Shown here: positions 1 to 13,039 of the stretch, one piece after another
Layout: every line of letters begins with the position of its first letter
Position numbering within the stretch: position 1 is the stretch's first letter
Assembly: GCF_022539505.1 (NCBI RefSeq)
Contig: NC_061508.1
Location: 93,847,276 to 93,911,275 of the forward strand
DNA length: 64,000 nt
Reading direction: 5' to 3'
Origin: Lolium rigidum
Taxonomy: Eukaryota > Streptophyta > Magnoliopsida > Poales > Poaceae
Notes under the pieces: model-generated
What the model saw: the letters and a program-made list of their open reading frames with translations, nothing else
What the model was told of the DNA's origin: nothing
Database searches by the model: none
Position numbers and translations under genes: made by a program

Positions 1-334
1 GCTCGGGGTGATGCTTCCATTGTACCTTGCAGTACTTGATTGCCCTATTCCTTAGCTTTTTCCAATGTACTTCCAATATCTTCGCTGGTCTTTCGACATA
101 AGTTAGGTCTGACTGCAGTTCTTGCTCTTCATGTGAAACTGGGTCATCTGGTGCTTTCAAACACTTCCTGAGTTGAGATACATGAAATACCTTGTGAATC
201 AAACTTAACTTCTCAAGTAATTCTAGCTCAAAAGTTGTCTCTCTGTTTTGACTAAGTATCTTGAATGGTCCTATATATCGAGGACTTAGCTTTCCTTTCA
301 CACCGAACCTCTTTAGTCCTTTCATTGGGCTGAC
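1..334 (-). pseudogene. Ty3/gypsy integrase C-terminal and chromodomain-like segment
   Basis: Minus-strand translation gives the usual end of a plant gypsy polyprotein: a short GPF-type segment (PRYIGPFKIL), a stretch ending VFHVSQLRKC, and a tail with VEWRPAKIL-like and VQWKHH-type residues typical of a chromodomain. The family uses this tail to direct integration. The frame joins directly to 1939-2457 once the inserted solo LTR and one target duplication are ignored, so the LTR landed inside coding sequence. The end lies outside the window. Confidence 0.8.
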
Positions 335-1933
335 TGATGGCGTGTAACTCACACGTTCGTTGGGAACCCCAAGAGGAAGGTATGATGCGCACAGCAGCAA
401 GTTTTCCCTCAGAAAGAAACCAAGGTTTATCGAACCAGGAGGAGCCAAGAAGCACGTTGAAGGTTGATGGCGGCGGGATATAGTGCGGCGCAACACCAGA
501 GATTCCGGCGCCAACGTGGAACCTGGACAACACAACCAAAGTACTTTTCCCCAACGAAACAGTGAGGTTGTCAATCTCACCGGCTTGCTGTAACAAAGGA
601 TTAACCGTATTGTGTGGAAGATGATTGTTTGCGAGAAAACGATAAAGAACAAGTATTGCAGTAGATTTGTATTTCGAGTATAAAAGAATGGACCGGGGTC
701 CACAGTTCACTAGAGGTGTCTCTCCCATAAGATAAAAGCATGTTGGGTGAACAAATTACAGTCGGGCAATTGACAAATAGAGAGGGCATAACAATGCACA
801 TACATGTCATGATAAATATAGTGAGATTTAATTGGGCATTACGACAAAGTACATAGACCGCTATCCGAGCATGCATCTATGCCTAAAAAGTCCACCTTCA
901 GGTTATCGTCCGAACCCCTTCCAGGTATTAAGTTGCAAAACAATAGACAATTGCATTAAGTATGGTGCGTAATGTAATCAATAACTACATCCTCGGACAT
1001 AGCATCAATGTTTTATCCCTAGTGGCAACAACACATCCACAACCTTAGAACTTTCCGTCATCTGTCCCAGATTTAATGGAGGCATGAACCCACTATCGAG
1101 CATAAATACTCCCTCTTGGAGTTAAGAGCAAAAACTTGGCCGAGCCTCTACTAATAACGGAGAGCATGCAAGATCATAAACAACACATAGGTAATAACTT
1201 GATAATTAACATAACATAGTATTCTCTATCCATCGGATCCCGACAAACACAACATATAACATTACAGATAGATGATCTTGATCATGTTAGGCAGCTCACA
1301 AGATCCAACAATGAAGCATAATGAGGAGAAGACAACCATCTAGCTACTGCTATGGACCCATAGTCCAGGGGTGAACTACTCACTCATCACTCCGGAGGCG
1401 ACCATGGCGGTGAAGAGTCCTCCGGGAGATGAATCCCCTCTCCGGCAGGGTGCCGGAGGAGATCTCCAGAATCCCCGAGATGGGATTGGCGGCGGCGGCG
1501 TCTCAGTAAGGTTTTCCGTATCGTGGCTCTCGGTACGGGGGTTTCGCGACGGAGGCTTTAAGTAGGCGGAAGAGCAACGCGGGGGCCACACGAGGGCCCC
1601 ACACCATAGGTCGGCGCGGCCGGGGCACGGGCCGCGCCGCCCTAGTGTGGCGGCGCCTCGTGGCCCCACTTCGACTCCCCTTCGGTCTTCTGGAAGCTTC
1701 GTGGCAAAATAGGACCCTGGGCGTTGATTTCGTCCAATTCCGAGAATATTTCGTTACTAGGATTTCTGAAACCAAAAACAGATGAAAACAGCAACTGGCT
1801 CTTCTGCATCTTGTTAATAGGTTAGTTCCAGAAAATGCACGAATATGACATAAAGTGTGCATAAAAACATGTAGATATCATCAATAATGTGCCATGGAAC
1901 ATAAGAAATTATCGATACGTTGGAGACGTATCA
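335..1933 (-). mobile_element. Solo LTR S (gypsy type) inserted in element A
   Basis: A 1599-bp LTR in minus orientation, running from TGATACGTCTCC (at 1933) to a CA end at 335. It is flanked by a perfect 5-bp target duplication CTGAC (330-334 and 1934-1938). No internal region or second LTR is present, so it is a solo LTR, normally the product of LTR-LTR recombination. It is clearly related to the LTRs of element G at 17880-19477 and 24436-26036 but differs at many sites. The ORFs inside it have no recognisable domains and are treated as chance. Confidence 0.93.
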
Positions 1934-2485
1934 CTGACCTTCAAATATACCATGTCTCCCACTTTGAGTTCCCACAACCTTCTTTTCTGATTTGCATAAC
2001 TCTTCTGTCGACTCTGAGCTATCTTGAGTCTATCGCTGATAACCTTGATGACTCCTTGTCTCTCCTTGATGTAGTCCGGTGCAAACTCTTTGTTTTCTCC
2101 TGTCTCAAACCAACAAATTGGAGATCTGCACTTTCTTCCATATAATGCTTCATATGGTGCCATTCGAATACTACTCTGATAACTGTTATTGTATGAAAAC
2201 TCCGCTAGTGGAAAATGGTCCTCCCATGAGCCTCCAAAATCTAGAGCACAAGCTCTAAGCATGTCCTCAAGTATTTGATTGGTTCTTTCCGTCTGTCCTC
2301 CGGTTTGTGGATGATATGCCGTGCTGAAATACAACTTGGATCCTAGAGCTTCTTGGAGTTGTTTCCAAAATGCTGACGTGAAAATCGAACCTCTATCTGA
2401 GACTATCTTCTTTGGTACTCCATGTTTGCTAACTATCTCCTTGACATAGATATCCAAAAGCTTTTCAGAAGTATCTCTGATTTAC
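1934..2485 (-). pseudogene. Ty3/gypsy integrase catalytic core, C-terminal half
   Basis: The minus-strand frame contains IVSDRGSIFTS, with the second catalytic Asp, followed by YHPQTGGQTERTN and an E in the expected third catalytic position, then the conserved APYEALYGRKCRSP block and GDMVYLKV. These are hallmarks of a plant gypsy integrase, the enzyme that joins element cDNA to host DNA. It is separated by a frameshift near 2460-2485 from the upstream integrase part, and cut at its 3' end by the solo LTR. It is not functional as it stands. Confidence 0.88.
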
Positions 2486-3553
2486 TGCTAGAAAATGAGC
2501 ACTCTTGGTAAGTCTATCCACAATCACCCAAATCATATCCTTCCTTTTACTGGTCGTTGGTAGACCGGTAACAAAGTCCATTCCAATCTCATCCCATTTC
2601 CATTCCGGAATTTCCAAAGGTTTAAGTAGTCCAGCAGGACTCTGATGTTCTGCCTTCACCCGCTGACATGTGTGGCATTCCGAGACATACTTGGCTATCT
2701 CCCTTTTCATGTTGTTCCACCAGAACATTTCTTTCAAATCCATATACATCTTGGCACTTTCCGGATGTATTGAGTAAGGTGTTTCATGAGCTTCCTTCAG
2801 TATGATTGCCTTAACTTCCGGATCATCTAGTACACACATCCTCTTCTGAAAGTATAATGAATCAAAATCTCCTACATGAAATTCTGATGGTTTTCCTTCC
2901 TCTATCCTCTTTATTTCGTCTTGGATGAACGGATCATCAACTTGTTTCCGAATGATCTCATATTTCAAATCAGAATACATCTCATCCATGATCCTTAAAG
3001 TTGCTACACTTCCCACTGTATCACCTTGAATGAGTAAGATCTGAGCCTCTTCTAGTTCTTTCCGAAGTTCCTTTGGAATTTCCCATTCCGTAGGTTGATT
3101 CTCAGTACTTTTTCTACTCAAAGCATCTGCTACTGCATTAGGTTTACCTAGTGTATAATTGATTGTAAATTCATAATCCTTGATCAACTCTAACCATCTC
3201 TTCTGTCTCATGTTCAATTCCTTTTGGGTAAAGAAATACTTCAAACTTTTATGATCCGTATATAGCTCACACTTGGATCCATAAAGAAATTGTCTCCAAC
3301 TCTTTAAAGCATGCACGACTGCCGCCAACTCTAAGTCATGTACTGGGTAGTTATTTTCATGTGGCTTCAGTTGCCTTGATCCATAAGCTATTACTTTACG
3401 GTCTTGCATCAAAACACATCCAAGTCCATTCTTGGAAGCGTCACAATATATTGTATAATCCTTTCCTGGTTCTGGAACTGCTAACACTGGTGATGTGGTT
3501 AACTTCTCCTTGAGTTTATGAAAACTAGGTTTCTCACTCATCAGTCCACACAA
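2465..3553 (-). pseudogene. Ty3/gypsy RNase H and integrase N-terminal part
   Basis: A 362-codon minus-strand open frame. The first third is RNase H ([13 protein letters not shown], then the [12 protein letters not shown] helix and YTDHKSL). The RNase H removes template RNA during reverse transcription. Next come a linker, the integrase zinc-binding pattern (a pair of His, then CHTCQ), and the first integrase catalytic Asp in the GMDFVTGLP block. It begins where the RT frame is lost at about 3550 (a small deletion shifts the frame) and ends at a frameshift near 2465. The listed start codon is not a real start, since this is an internal part of a polyprotein. Confidence 0.9.
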
Positions 3554-4285
3554 ATGGGGTGCTTTTCTTTAGTAACTTGGTCATTGGTCCTGCAATCTTC
3601 GAAAATCCCTCAATGAATCTTCGATAGTAACCTGCCATTCCAAGAAATCCTCTTATTTCCTTAGCATTCTTGGGTGAATTCCACTCCAATACAGACTGAA
3701 CCTTGCGTGGATTCACCGCTATTCCCTCTTTGGTTATGACATGTCCAAGAACTTATACACTATCCAACCAAAATTTGCACTTGCTAAACTTAGCATACAA
3801 CTGATGTTCCCTCAGAATCTGCAAAACAATCTTCAAATGCTTTGCATGTTCTTTTTTATCTTTGGAATATATCAAAATGTCATCGATAAACACTATCACA
3901 AACTTGTCCAAGTACTTCATGAATATCTTGTTCATCAAATTCATGAAAATAGCTGGTGCATTTGTTAGTCCAAATGGTAGAACCAAGTATTCATGGTGTC
4001 CATACCTTGATACAAAAGCTGTTTTTGGAACATCTTCCTTCTTAATCTTGATTTGGTGGTATCCTGACCTCAAATCTATCTTCGAGAAGACTCCGGCTCC
4101 TTGAACTTGATCAAACAGATCTTGTATTCTGGGTAAAGGATACTTGTTCTTGATCGTTACATTGTTGAGATTCCTATAATCTCCACACATTCTCTTACCT
4201 CCATCTCTCTTATCCACAAAGATAACTGGAGTTCCCCATGGTGATAAAATTTCTTGAATAAATCCTTTCTGTTCCAGTTCATCAA
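3545..4285 (-). pseudogene. Ty3/gypsy reverse transcriptase, broken
   Basis: The minus strand encodes the RT fingers and palm: [13 protein letters not shown]-like [34 protein letters not shown], then the catalytic [10 protein letters not shown] motif and the thumb/connection block with IRGFLGMAGYYRRFI. RT copies the element RNA into DNA. One in-frame stop lies at about 3750 and the frame shifts again near 3550. At 4285 the RT is cut by element B, so its N-terminus is missing. The intact catalytic motif shows that decay is recent or moderate. Confidence 0.9.
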
Positions 4286-4826
4286 TGACGTTGCCCTATC
4301 CCTTCGGGTAACCGACATTGCCCTATCATGTACGGCCCAACTGGAGGCCCATGAAGATACCCGATGGCAAGGTGGGCCACTAGAGCGGTGCTGGAAAGGA
4401 TTCCTTGAAGAACAAGACGAAGAGGAGCCGACCAGGGAAATTTTAGAGCTAGGTCTTTTGTAAACCTAGTCGTACCTGGACAGATCTCTTGAGACCTGGC
4501 CTCCTATATAAGGGCCAGGAGAGGGGCTGCCGAGGGACACAATCAATCTTAGCAACTTTAGACACCATAAGTCTAGAGCTAGGTCGCCGTAGCACTTAGC
4601 CTCTCGACGAGATCACAACCGAAACCTTCGGCACCCCATTGTAACCCAATATTTTCATAATCAAGATCAGACAGGCAGGACATAAGGGTTTTACCTCATC
4701 GAGGGCCCCGAACCTGGGTAAATTTCTCGCCCCGCTTGTCTGTCAACCGATGTCTAGTGTCAGCCTACAGGATTCCATCAACCCTAAGCCCCAATCGGAG
4801 GGCATTGCCGAGGAGTACCCTCGACA
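4286..4826 (+). repeat. 5' LTR of element B
   Basis: A 541-bp candidate LTR from TGACGTTGCCC to CTCGACA, ending immediately before a primer-binding-like sequence. A TATA box lies at 4505-4512. The motif TTGCCCTATC occurs twice near the start (about 4290 and 4319). Only one copy is in the window, so the boundaries rest on the TG/CA ends and the primer site, not on LTR comparison. Confidence 0.65.
4505..4512 (+). promoter_or_regulatory. TATA box in LTR of element B
   Basis: TATATAAG within CTCCTATATAAGGGCC. It is placed about 320 bp before the LTR end, as expected for an LTR promoter driving genomic RNA of B. Confidence 0.6.
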
Positions 4827-4846
4827 ATTGGCGCCGTCTGTGGGAA
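4827..4846 (+). other. Primer-binding site of element B
   Basis: ATTGGCGCCGTCTGTGGGAA directly follows the LTR CA end. Sequences of this kind (TGGCGCCGTYTGTGGG) are common primer sites in plant gypsy elements. The priming tRNA was not identified. Confidence 0.6.
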
Positions 4847-4884
4847 CCCTGTTGGCACAAGATCCGTCATCGGCAGATCCAGTC

Positions 4885-5745
4885 ATGTCGTCGGCAGCTT
4901 CGTCGACACCATCATCGTCATCATCGCCAATCTTAGGAAGCCCGATTCGATTCGGCTCCTACGAGTTCACCCCGCACAGCGATTCTTCTCGCTCGACTTT
5001 TTCAGATCTACAGGGAAACATGGAGATGACGTTCGGCAGCGTCCACTACAACGTCAATGCAGAAGGAGCCCTTCGACTGCTAGAACCGTACGCCCCCAGA
5101 TCAGTAAGGAAATCACCACCATCGGCCGCGGGGCCAACCATGTCGTCATCAGTTGACCTTTCGGCTGGCCTGACGGACTCGACAAACTCACCCTCGCCAT
5201 CGACTCCTCGGTCGACGTCTTCAATGTCGGTTGGGTCCGACAACCCCGCACCTTCAGAGATGACCTCGTACTACTGCTTGAACTGCGACACCATGCACAG
5301 GCTGGGATCGAGCGACACACCGTTCATCTGCAGCGCCCAGTATTCATCGGGAGAGGACAGTGTCGACAGCATTGTCAAGGAAGTCACTTGGAGAACGGCG
5401 CGCCACCAAGTTTATGCCGCTAACAACACAGGAAACACAAGGAACGGGGGAGGTGGAGATCACACCCCTCTCTCTAGCAGGCGACGTAGCTTTGAAAACA
5501 GTGCTAGTAACAACAGTAGCGATTACACCATCGCGGAGGAAGAATGGGTAGCCGCCAGGGCAGCTGTACTTAACAACACACCGCTTCCCGCCGGAACTTC
5601 GGTTGGAACACTCAATGCCTATCGCTCAATATTGGAGAAGAATCAGGAGCGCCTATCGAATGAGCAAGCCACCCTCGAGAGACGTCTGCTCGCAGCAGAA
5701 CAATCTAGTGAGCGACAAAGGGGCTCGCGGGGGAGCGCTTCCTAA
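4885..5745 (+). pseudogene. Element B gag polyprotein, N-terminal part
   Basis: An open frame runs from upstream of 4885 to a stop at 5745. The region after the primer site encodes a Ser/Pro/Thr-rich, low-complexity chain with a Cys pair (YYCLNCD) and, near the end, a Glu/Arg-rich coiled-coil-like segment (about NQERLSNEQATLERRLLAAEQ). I recognise no named domain. It matches the layout of long gypsy gag leaders in grasses, which end in a coiled coil before the gag core. The frame breaks at 5745, and the core resumes in another frame at about 6165, so the gene is broken. Confidence 0.55.
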
Positions 5746-6164
5746 AGCAGCCAAGCCACGGGAAAGCACCGATCAAGGATATCAAGACTCTCGGAAGATG
5801 ACGCTAGGGAGATAACATCAAACTTATCCAAGTCCTTCATGACCACAGACACTGCAGGAATGCTAAGGCCAAAAACCGTCGAGGGAGCAACTGCCAACCT
5901 CGCGGCGTACCTCATCAACCAGCGACCCGAAGGTTCTATGGCTCAAGATCATCGGGGCGCCTGGAAAGCCTCGCAATCCTAGGAGACAACCTGGTCCCAT
6001 GAAAGGAGAAGACCACGCTCCAAGCTAGCGGATCAAAGCATCGCTCAAGGGACGCTCGCGACGAGATTACCCAGAGCAGGATCGACAAAGCCAGGCGACG
6101 GCGGGCCGCGAGGGGAGAAGACGATAGCGACGCCTCAGAAGAAAGCCAGGAGTACGACGGTGAG

Positions 6165-7000
6165 TTGAGGGGGGTTGATTGCTTGAGCTACAAGATTCGT
6201 GAAACAATGCCACCCAAGAAGTTCAAACCTACCCCTACTGACGCCGCTAAGTATGACGGGCAGCTGGAGCCGAGGTCATGGATAGACGATTACCTGCAGA
6301 CTGTGATCCTACACAAAGGAAACCAGATAGCCGCGATGCAGTGCCTGCAGCTTTACCTTAAAGATTTGGCACGGGCCTGGCTGAGAGGCCTGCCGAAGGG
6401 ATCCATCAAATCATGGGACGACTTGGTGGACGCTTTCGTCGCTAACTTCCAAGCAACGTACAAAAGGCCTGTTGGGATCGAGGAGTTACGACATTGCCAG
6501 CAGAAGCAGAAGGAGTCGATGCGCGCATACATCGGCAGGTTCACCAAACTCCTGAACGCTGCCGAAGACGTTTCTGTCGACAGAGCAATCGATGCCTTCA
6601 GCAACAGCATCCGACGTGAAACGTACATAGAGGAACTTGGGCGTAAGAAGCCTAAAACCATAACCAAATTAGTGGAAATCGCCAACAGCTGGGCTGATGG
6701 TGAAGATAACGTACGGAGACCATGACAGCGCAGCGACGACGAAGACGAGGACCAGCCGAAGAACGATTCGGGTGGACGCGGGGATCGCCGCAAGAAAAGG
6801 AAAGACCGCAGTTACGATGACAGCAACCTGGTAGCCGCTGGATATTCCGATCGACAAGATGATCGGTATGATGACAGGCGAGATGATCGACAGGATGGCA
6901 ATCGGAGCAACTCTAGGAACCGCGGCAACTACAAACCACGACCTCAGAGGACCCCCGAGTTACCCTTCGCTGAGCAGATAAACGCTCCTTGATACTTGCA
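6165..7000 (+). pseudogene. Element B gag core (retrotransposon gag domain)
   Basis: The frame 6165-6725 encodes a typical plant retrotransposon gag core: YDGQLEPRSWIDDYLQTV, LARAWLRGLPKGSIKSWDDL, then the helix-rich VDAFVANFQATYKRP and MRAYIGRFTKLLNAA. Gag packages element RNA in virus-like particles. A stop at 6723-6725 is followed in the same frame by an Asp/Arg-rich tail (SDDEDEDQPKN, repeated DDR units) to about 6990, where another stop occurs. Expression would therefore need readthrough, and the copy is probably dead. No clear CCHC knuckle is seen. Confidence 0.8.
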
Positions 7001-7198
7001 CGCGTACATCGACTCTAAAGACAATAAGAAGAAGTCAAGTCACCTGCTCAGAGACGCGTCGACGGTTCATCGAGATGCGAAGCTCATTCGAGCGGCAGCG
7101 GCGGCCTACCGCCACCACCACCGCCTCCACCTCGGCACCGAGTTCGGCAAGCTCAGCCTCACAACAACAACGAGTCCTTTCCGCCACCACGAGGGCGG

Positions 7199-8092
7199 AT
7201 GAGCATGATCCACGGAGCTGGTGTTTCGAGAAGGGAGATGAAGAAGCTCACCCAAGAAATCAACCTGGCGGAAAGCATCATGGCCAATATCCCTGAGTAC
7301 ATCGACTGGTCATCTCAGAGCATTACGTTCAGCAGAGCAGATCACCCGATGACAATTCCAAAGCCAGGACATGCTGCGTTAGTAGTTGAGGCACAAATTG
7401 GAGGATTTAAGATGAGCAAAGTTTTCATGGATGGTGGAAGCGGACTAAACCTGATATTCCTCGACATGATCAAAAGTATGGGAATCACGATGAGGATGCT
7501 AGAAGAGACAGATACCTGTTTCCACGGGATCCTCCCCACCTCGCCGGCGTACTCTATTGGCAAAGTTTATCTGAACGTTGTCTTTGGTAAACCCGACAAC
7601 TTCAGGAAGGAAAAGATCGAGTTCGAGGTGGGAAATTGGGAATCACAGTACCACGCTATACTCGGAAGATCAGCTTATGCCAAATTCATGGCTGTGCCGC
7701 ACTATGCATACCTCAAGCTGAAAATGCCTGGGAACAACGGGACAAACATCACAGTCTATGAAAGTTTTTCACGATCGGATAATTGTGATCGCGATTTCCA
7801 TAGGATCGCTGCAAAGTTTGGGCTCATGCAGGAAGTTGTTGACCTCCCTTCAAAATCGTCGGCACGCGATAGTAAGGAAGATGAACGCGTCAGGAAGACG
7901 AAGAAGAAGCCAGCCGACCTTACTTTAGAAGCTTCGACAGTGAAAACTTCGGCAGCCGAAGGCACAACGGCCATAGGAGAAAACAAAACGCTGGCAATCA
8001 CTGTCGGGATCCCTGGCGAAATCAATGACGCTTCCAAAATCGCTGACGCGGTGGACAAGCTAGAAGATAAGAAGAACCCTCCCCTTGCTTAA
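7199..8092 (+). pseudogene. Element B aspartic protease region
   Basis: A 297-codon open frame. The protease part is recognisable from VEAQIGGFKMSKVFMDGGSGLNLIF, in which D-G-G-S takes the place of the D-T/S-G active site, as in many plant gypsy proteases. The flap and second half follow, with YHAILGRSAYAKFMAVPHYAYLKLKMPG. The enzyme would cut the gag-pol polyprotein. The C-terminal 90 residues are Lys/Ala/Thr-rich spacer ending at a stop. RT would normally follow but none is found. The start codon is arbitrary within a former polyprotein. Confidence 0.8.
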
Positions 8093-8798
8093 GTGGATGG
8101 ATAGCATTTAGTTTTTCCTTTCTTTTCAACAGGGCTCTTTTTCTCCCCTTAGTTCCTTGCTTACTTTATTAATGAGAACTTAAGTTTTGTTTCCTTAAAA
8201 AGCATTGCAGTAATTCGGGACACCCGAACCACATCATCATGAGCCTTGTTTGCATATTTCGGCGAACGCTGGGGCGATGAAGAACGCGTCCAAAGATTAC
8301 GCTACAAAAAGCCTCTGAAAGTACGAGTGCTAAAGGATGCGAAAACAACGAGGACCCTGCTCTTTTCCTTTGCTATAGATGCCTCAAAGAGTGCCGCAAA
8401 TAGCAAGGATCAAGAAATATGTATATTAACGACCCACGTTCAGTACTTTACTTATGGAAGTATCAAAGAACGACGGGGTTATCGGCAGAGCTAGTGCTTC
8501 CGATATACTCGGGAGCTGCTGTCAAGACATGCATCAGTTGAAAGGAAAGTTGCGCATACAACGGGTTTAGCAAGACCCGCAACACGAGCTGATCACTCAA
8601 ATAATTTGCTGACCAACGAACACACATACGCTTAAACGAGTAATTAAGATTTTCTCCTTCAAAAATTTTGCCAACAGCATTAACATGGTAAAAGTGCGTA
8701 TATATGCACCTACCGATAAAAATAGTTTAAACTTAACAATCCAAACACTCAGATGTAATATCCAAGTCTTCTATTTACAATAGGAGCACGACTCTGAC
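8093..8798 (+). other. Non-coding internal part of element B
   Basis: About 700 bp after the protease stop. It has a pyrimidine-rich start and then mixed sequence. No RT motif, LTR or RNA gene was seen on either strand. Confidence 0.5.
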
Positions 8799-9101
8799 TT
8801 ATTTCTGTGGAGTTTCTTTTTCCTCAGATACCTTCGAGTTTTCTTCAAGCCCGTCGACAATTATATTGGCAGGCAGTACCACCTTCGGGTACAGCGGGTC
8901 CAACTCACCCACCGCATTGGCAATTGATAGCAGGTTTGATGTAGGGTAACGCACAAGGACGAGGGCAAGTGTAAACCTAGCTCCTGCAAAAAGTTGAGCC
9001 CGAACCAAGTCTCGGATTTTCTTGGTGTTACCAAATTCTGACATCAAAGTCAACAGCGTGGGAGGGACCGCATTCAAAGGGAACTCTCCAGCTTGCTCCA
9101 A
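8799..9101 (-). pseudogene. Antisense ORF in element B, fused in frame to A's gag
   Basis: A 100-codon minus-strand frame, antisense to element B, with a hydrophobic centre (LVRAQLFAGARFTLALVLVR) and an acidic end. I believe similar antisense frames occur in grass gypsy elements, but I do not recognise a domain or function. The frame has no stop on its upstream side: it is continuous with the polyglutamine tract and the end of element A's gag up to a TAG at 9690-9692. So the sequence reads as an accidental chimera made by the A/B junction. Confidence 0.4.
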
Positions 9102-10440
<1,339 letters not shown>

Positions 10441-10670
10441 TAATTACACCATGCAAATTTTTTCTGAGCTCAACTCATTGCCTAGAACTAGTCACACAAT
10501 GAAATCAAGAAGCAAATCCAAAGCAAACATTTATTACGTATATACACCGTATATAACATAACATTACACACATATATTACATGTGGCATATATAACCACT
10601 TATTTTGGCTCAAAGCCCAAGCCAACGGGAATTTAAAATACGTCTTAGTACAATACCATCTATACTACAT
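10441..10670. other. AT-rich spacer, no gene seen
   Basis: About 230 bp rich in TATATA/ACATA between the gag of A and the upstream minus-strand ORF. No promoter or terminator can be assigned with confidence. Confidence 0.4.
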
Positions 10671-10675
10671 TATTC

Positions 10676-11911
10676 CTCTCTTGAGCACTACTACTCGTCA
10701 TCTTCGTTTGTCTCCGTGTACATGCCTGGAGTCCATTCGGTACAACGGTTGGTCTTCCGAACACCATCCGGAACATAAGTCCTTCCAGTTGGGATGTAGT
10801 CTGAGTCAGACGAAGTGCTGAGACAGAGAATGTCATGCCGAAATAGCTGGACAGTGACTCGTATGTATCCCCAGCAGGGTACACACCTCCCTCATTCGCC
10901 ATCCATGGAGGGTTTCAATCAACTTGCCCCCTCATCTTCTTTTTCTTCTTCTTCACTCCAGAACTCTCACCTACCTCATATTGAGATGTGTTTGATACCC
11001 CCATCTCCAAATCAAGAGAAACGGAGTCGGTATCCTTCTCACCTTGCCCGTAGTGTCGGGTACGATACTGGTTAACCTCGCCTCCTTCTTCTTCCGTATC
11101 ACACGGAATAGGTTCTTCTTCATCTCCATAGGGTTCCCCGAAACGCTAACCAGTCGAGTTCTCGATTGGTGACTCCGGATTAGCTGGGTTTCCTGAATAG
11201 TCTCCCGCATATCCTGCATCATATGACTCTGACACATATGGATAATGTGGAACGAAGTTTGGTGTAGGTGGAACTGGTTTTGGCACCTGGTCACTCAAAT
11301 CTATGAAGATGTTCAGGCTGAAGTAAGGTGTTGTATGTTGGGGTTGTTTCCTAAGATCATGCATTCGAGCCTGGACTTTGTGAGGGTCCGCGAACTCAGA
11401 AAGCATGTGTGTGACTTCCTCCACCATCTTCATGTGAAGTAAGTACATCGTAGTCAGCAAGGACTTGCAGCTGTCCATGTCTTTGTGCTGCTACTTCAGG
11501 ATGTTTCTGTGCCATGAGTAGATGATTCAGAGAAGGATCCTCATCTTGCTCGGCATGAGGCACATCAGAATACTATGAACACATGAAATCTAAGGTTTTG
11601 TGTTGCCTGAGTTCGATAATTGCCTTAAAGATAGCCATTTGGTACGCCGTTGTGAGTGTTTTAGTTTCTCCATATGGCATAATGGGACTCATCTCTAGTT
11701 TTCTAGGTAGTTGTACTACAACTCTGCACTTGGCTACTATCTCGCCATCATAGTAGATGTACTTGAGAACTTGAATCTTAGTTTCGCAACCAAGATCTTT
11801 CAGCATCCCTCGCAGGAGATCTGTAAGAATTCCCTCATAATCGGCAAGCCATCCTTCAACCTTCCTTAACATCCTCTTTGGAAAAGTGTACGCCATTCCA
11901 GCTGTATACAT
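10676..11911 (-). pseudogene. Unidentified retroelement-associated ORF upstream of gag, broken
   Basis: A chain of minus-strand frames: 11911-11573 (112 codons, MAYTFPKRML and a middle with TAYQMAIFKAIIELRQH), 11478-11146, and pieces down to 10676 with an acidic/Lys stretch and a final LYSSYFGMTFSVSAL-like segment. The parts are separated by stops or frameshifts. It has the same strand as A's gag and lies just 5' of it, so it may be the extra ORF some grass gypsy elements carry before gag. I do not recognise a domain and give no function. Confidence 0.4.
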
Positions 11912-12769
11912 GAGTAAAATATTAGTAGTGATGATGCATCATAATAGTTATAAACTAGTAATATTGGAAAACTAGTACAATCTAAGTTGGTGTAGTCTAA
12001 ACTAGTAAATGATTTTAATGACAAACATCAAACCCACTCAAACAAATTATTGTCAACATACTCGCTCGCCATCCAAAATTAAGCTACTACTTTCATATTC
12101 AACACTCCAACAATCTGGATGTGAATCGGCGTCAATAAATGTTCAGCGACGATGGCAGGAACCTCAGTAGAGGACTGGAGGGATGGCGTGTTCTTGTGAC
12201 ACGCTACACCTAGGGAACAATGAGGAGATGAGAGCATGGGTAGGACGATGATGGAGAGCGGACTTTGGTAGTGGCGGCGACAAGGGCATTTGCTCATGAG
12301 AGATGTCGTTGAAGCTCTTCAACTGCAAGCAACAAGGAAAATGATAGCAAGCTTCAATTTGGGAGCACATGCTAGGGATTTGGCGAGTAGATGAATGAGG
12401 AGATGTGAGCCAGGGTGGCGACAAGAAGGGCGAGCGGACTTCAATAGTTGCGGCGACAAGGGCATTTTCTCCTGATAGATGTCATTGAAGGTCTTCAAGT
12501 CCCAGCAACATGGCCAATGACTGCGAGCTTCGATTTGTGAGCACTTGCTAGGTATTTGGCGAGAATATGAATGGGGAATGTACTGGCCTAGGTCGAGCTG
12601 AAACAATGGAGAGATGAAATAAAACATGCACATTTTAAAGAGCCAAGCCATGTTGGCAACTGAATAACGGGTAACCTGACAGCATGGGCCCAAAAGACCT
12701 ACCTTTACGGAGATCTGCAAAGTAAAAAATCCTTCAATTATCTTGAACCAGTGCAAAGTCATATTATAA
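11912..12769. other. Unassigned spacer before the Harbinger element
   Basis: No supported gene. It holds a degenerate tandem duplication (next entry) and ends at the TAA target site of the Harbinger insertion. The left LTR of element A was not recognised here. Confidence 0.4.
12227..12580. repeat. Two-copy degenerate tandem repeat, about 176 bp
   Basis: CGGCGACAAGGGCATTT occurs at 12275 and 12451, and the following text (GATGTC.TTGAAG.TCTTCAA, GCAAGCTTC/GCGAGCTTC, TAGG.ATTTGGCGAG) repeats with the same 176-bp offset. Minus-strand ORFs across it simply follow the duplication. Confidence 0.7.
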
Positions 12770-13039
12770 GAGCATCTTCATCGGTGCGTCTTAAATAGGT
12801 GCCGGCAGTGTTCTATGGAATGCGTCGACAGTTGTTCCATCCACTTGGAGGGGGTTGTCCCACACGAACGACCCTAAACTGACACCGTTAATAGGATTTT
12901 TGACCAAAAAAAATCGAGATAGAAAATTGAATGAAGTCTTACAAGTAGCAATTCAAATGTTAGCCAACATCCAGCCACCAACTTGCTATATCTCATAGTC
13001 CGGCCACCAAAAAAACAACTTGGGTTTCATCACCAAATG

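Larger units (their letters stand above)
1..4285 (-). mobile_element. Ty3/gypsy element A, pol part, broken, runs off left edge
   Basis: On the minus strand the order is reverse transcriptase, RNase H, integrase and a chromodomain-like tail, which is the Ty3/gypsy order. The element continues past position 1. It is disabled by an in-frame stop and at least two frameshifts, and by two inserted elements (a solo LTR at 335-1933 and element B from 4286). A gag of the same strand and superfamily lies at about 9140-10440, on the far side of B, and is probably the same element's 5' half. That link is inference, because the protease and the first part of RT are missing between them. Confidence 0.85.
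4286..9095 (+). mobile_element. Gypsy-type LTR element B, 5' LTR plus gag-protease, 3' half missing
   Basis: Plus-strand element with one LTR (4286-4826), a primer-binding site, a gag region and a protease, but no RT, RNase H, integrase or second LTR. It sits inside element A: A's RT stops at its left edge and A's gag resumes at about 9095-9140. Because both B's 3' half and A's protease and RT start are absent, one deletion spanning the B/A boundary explains the join (inference). The exact right edge cannot be fixed by eye. Confidence 0.75.
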
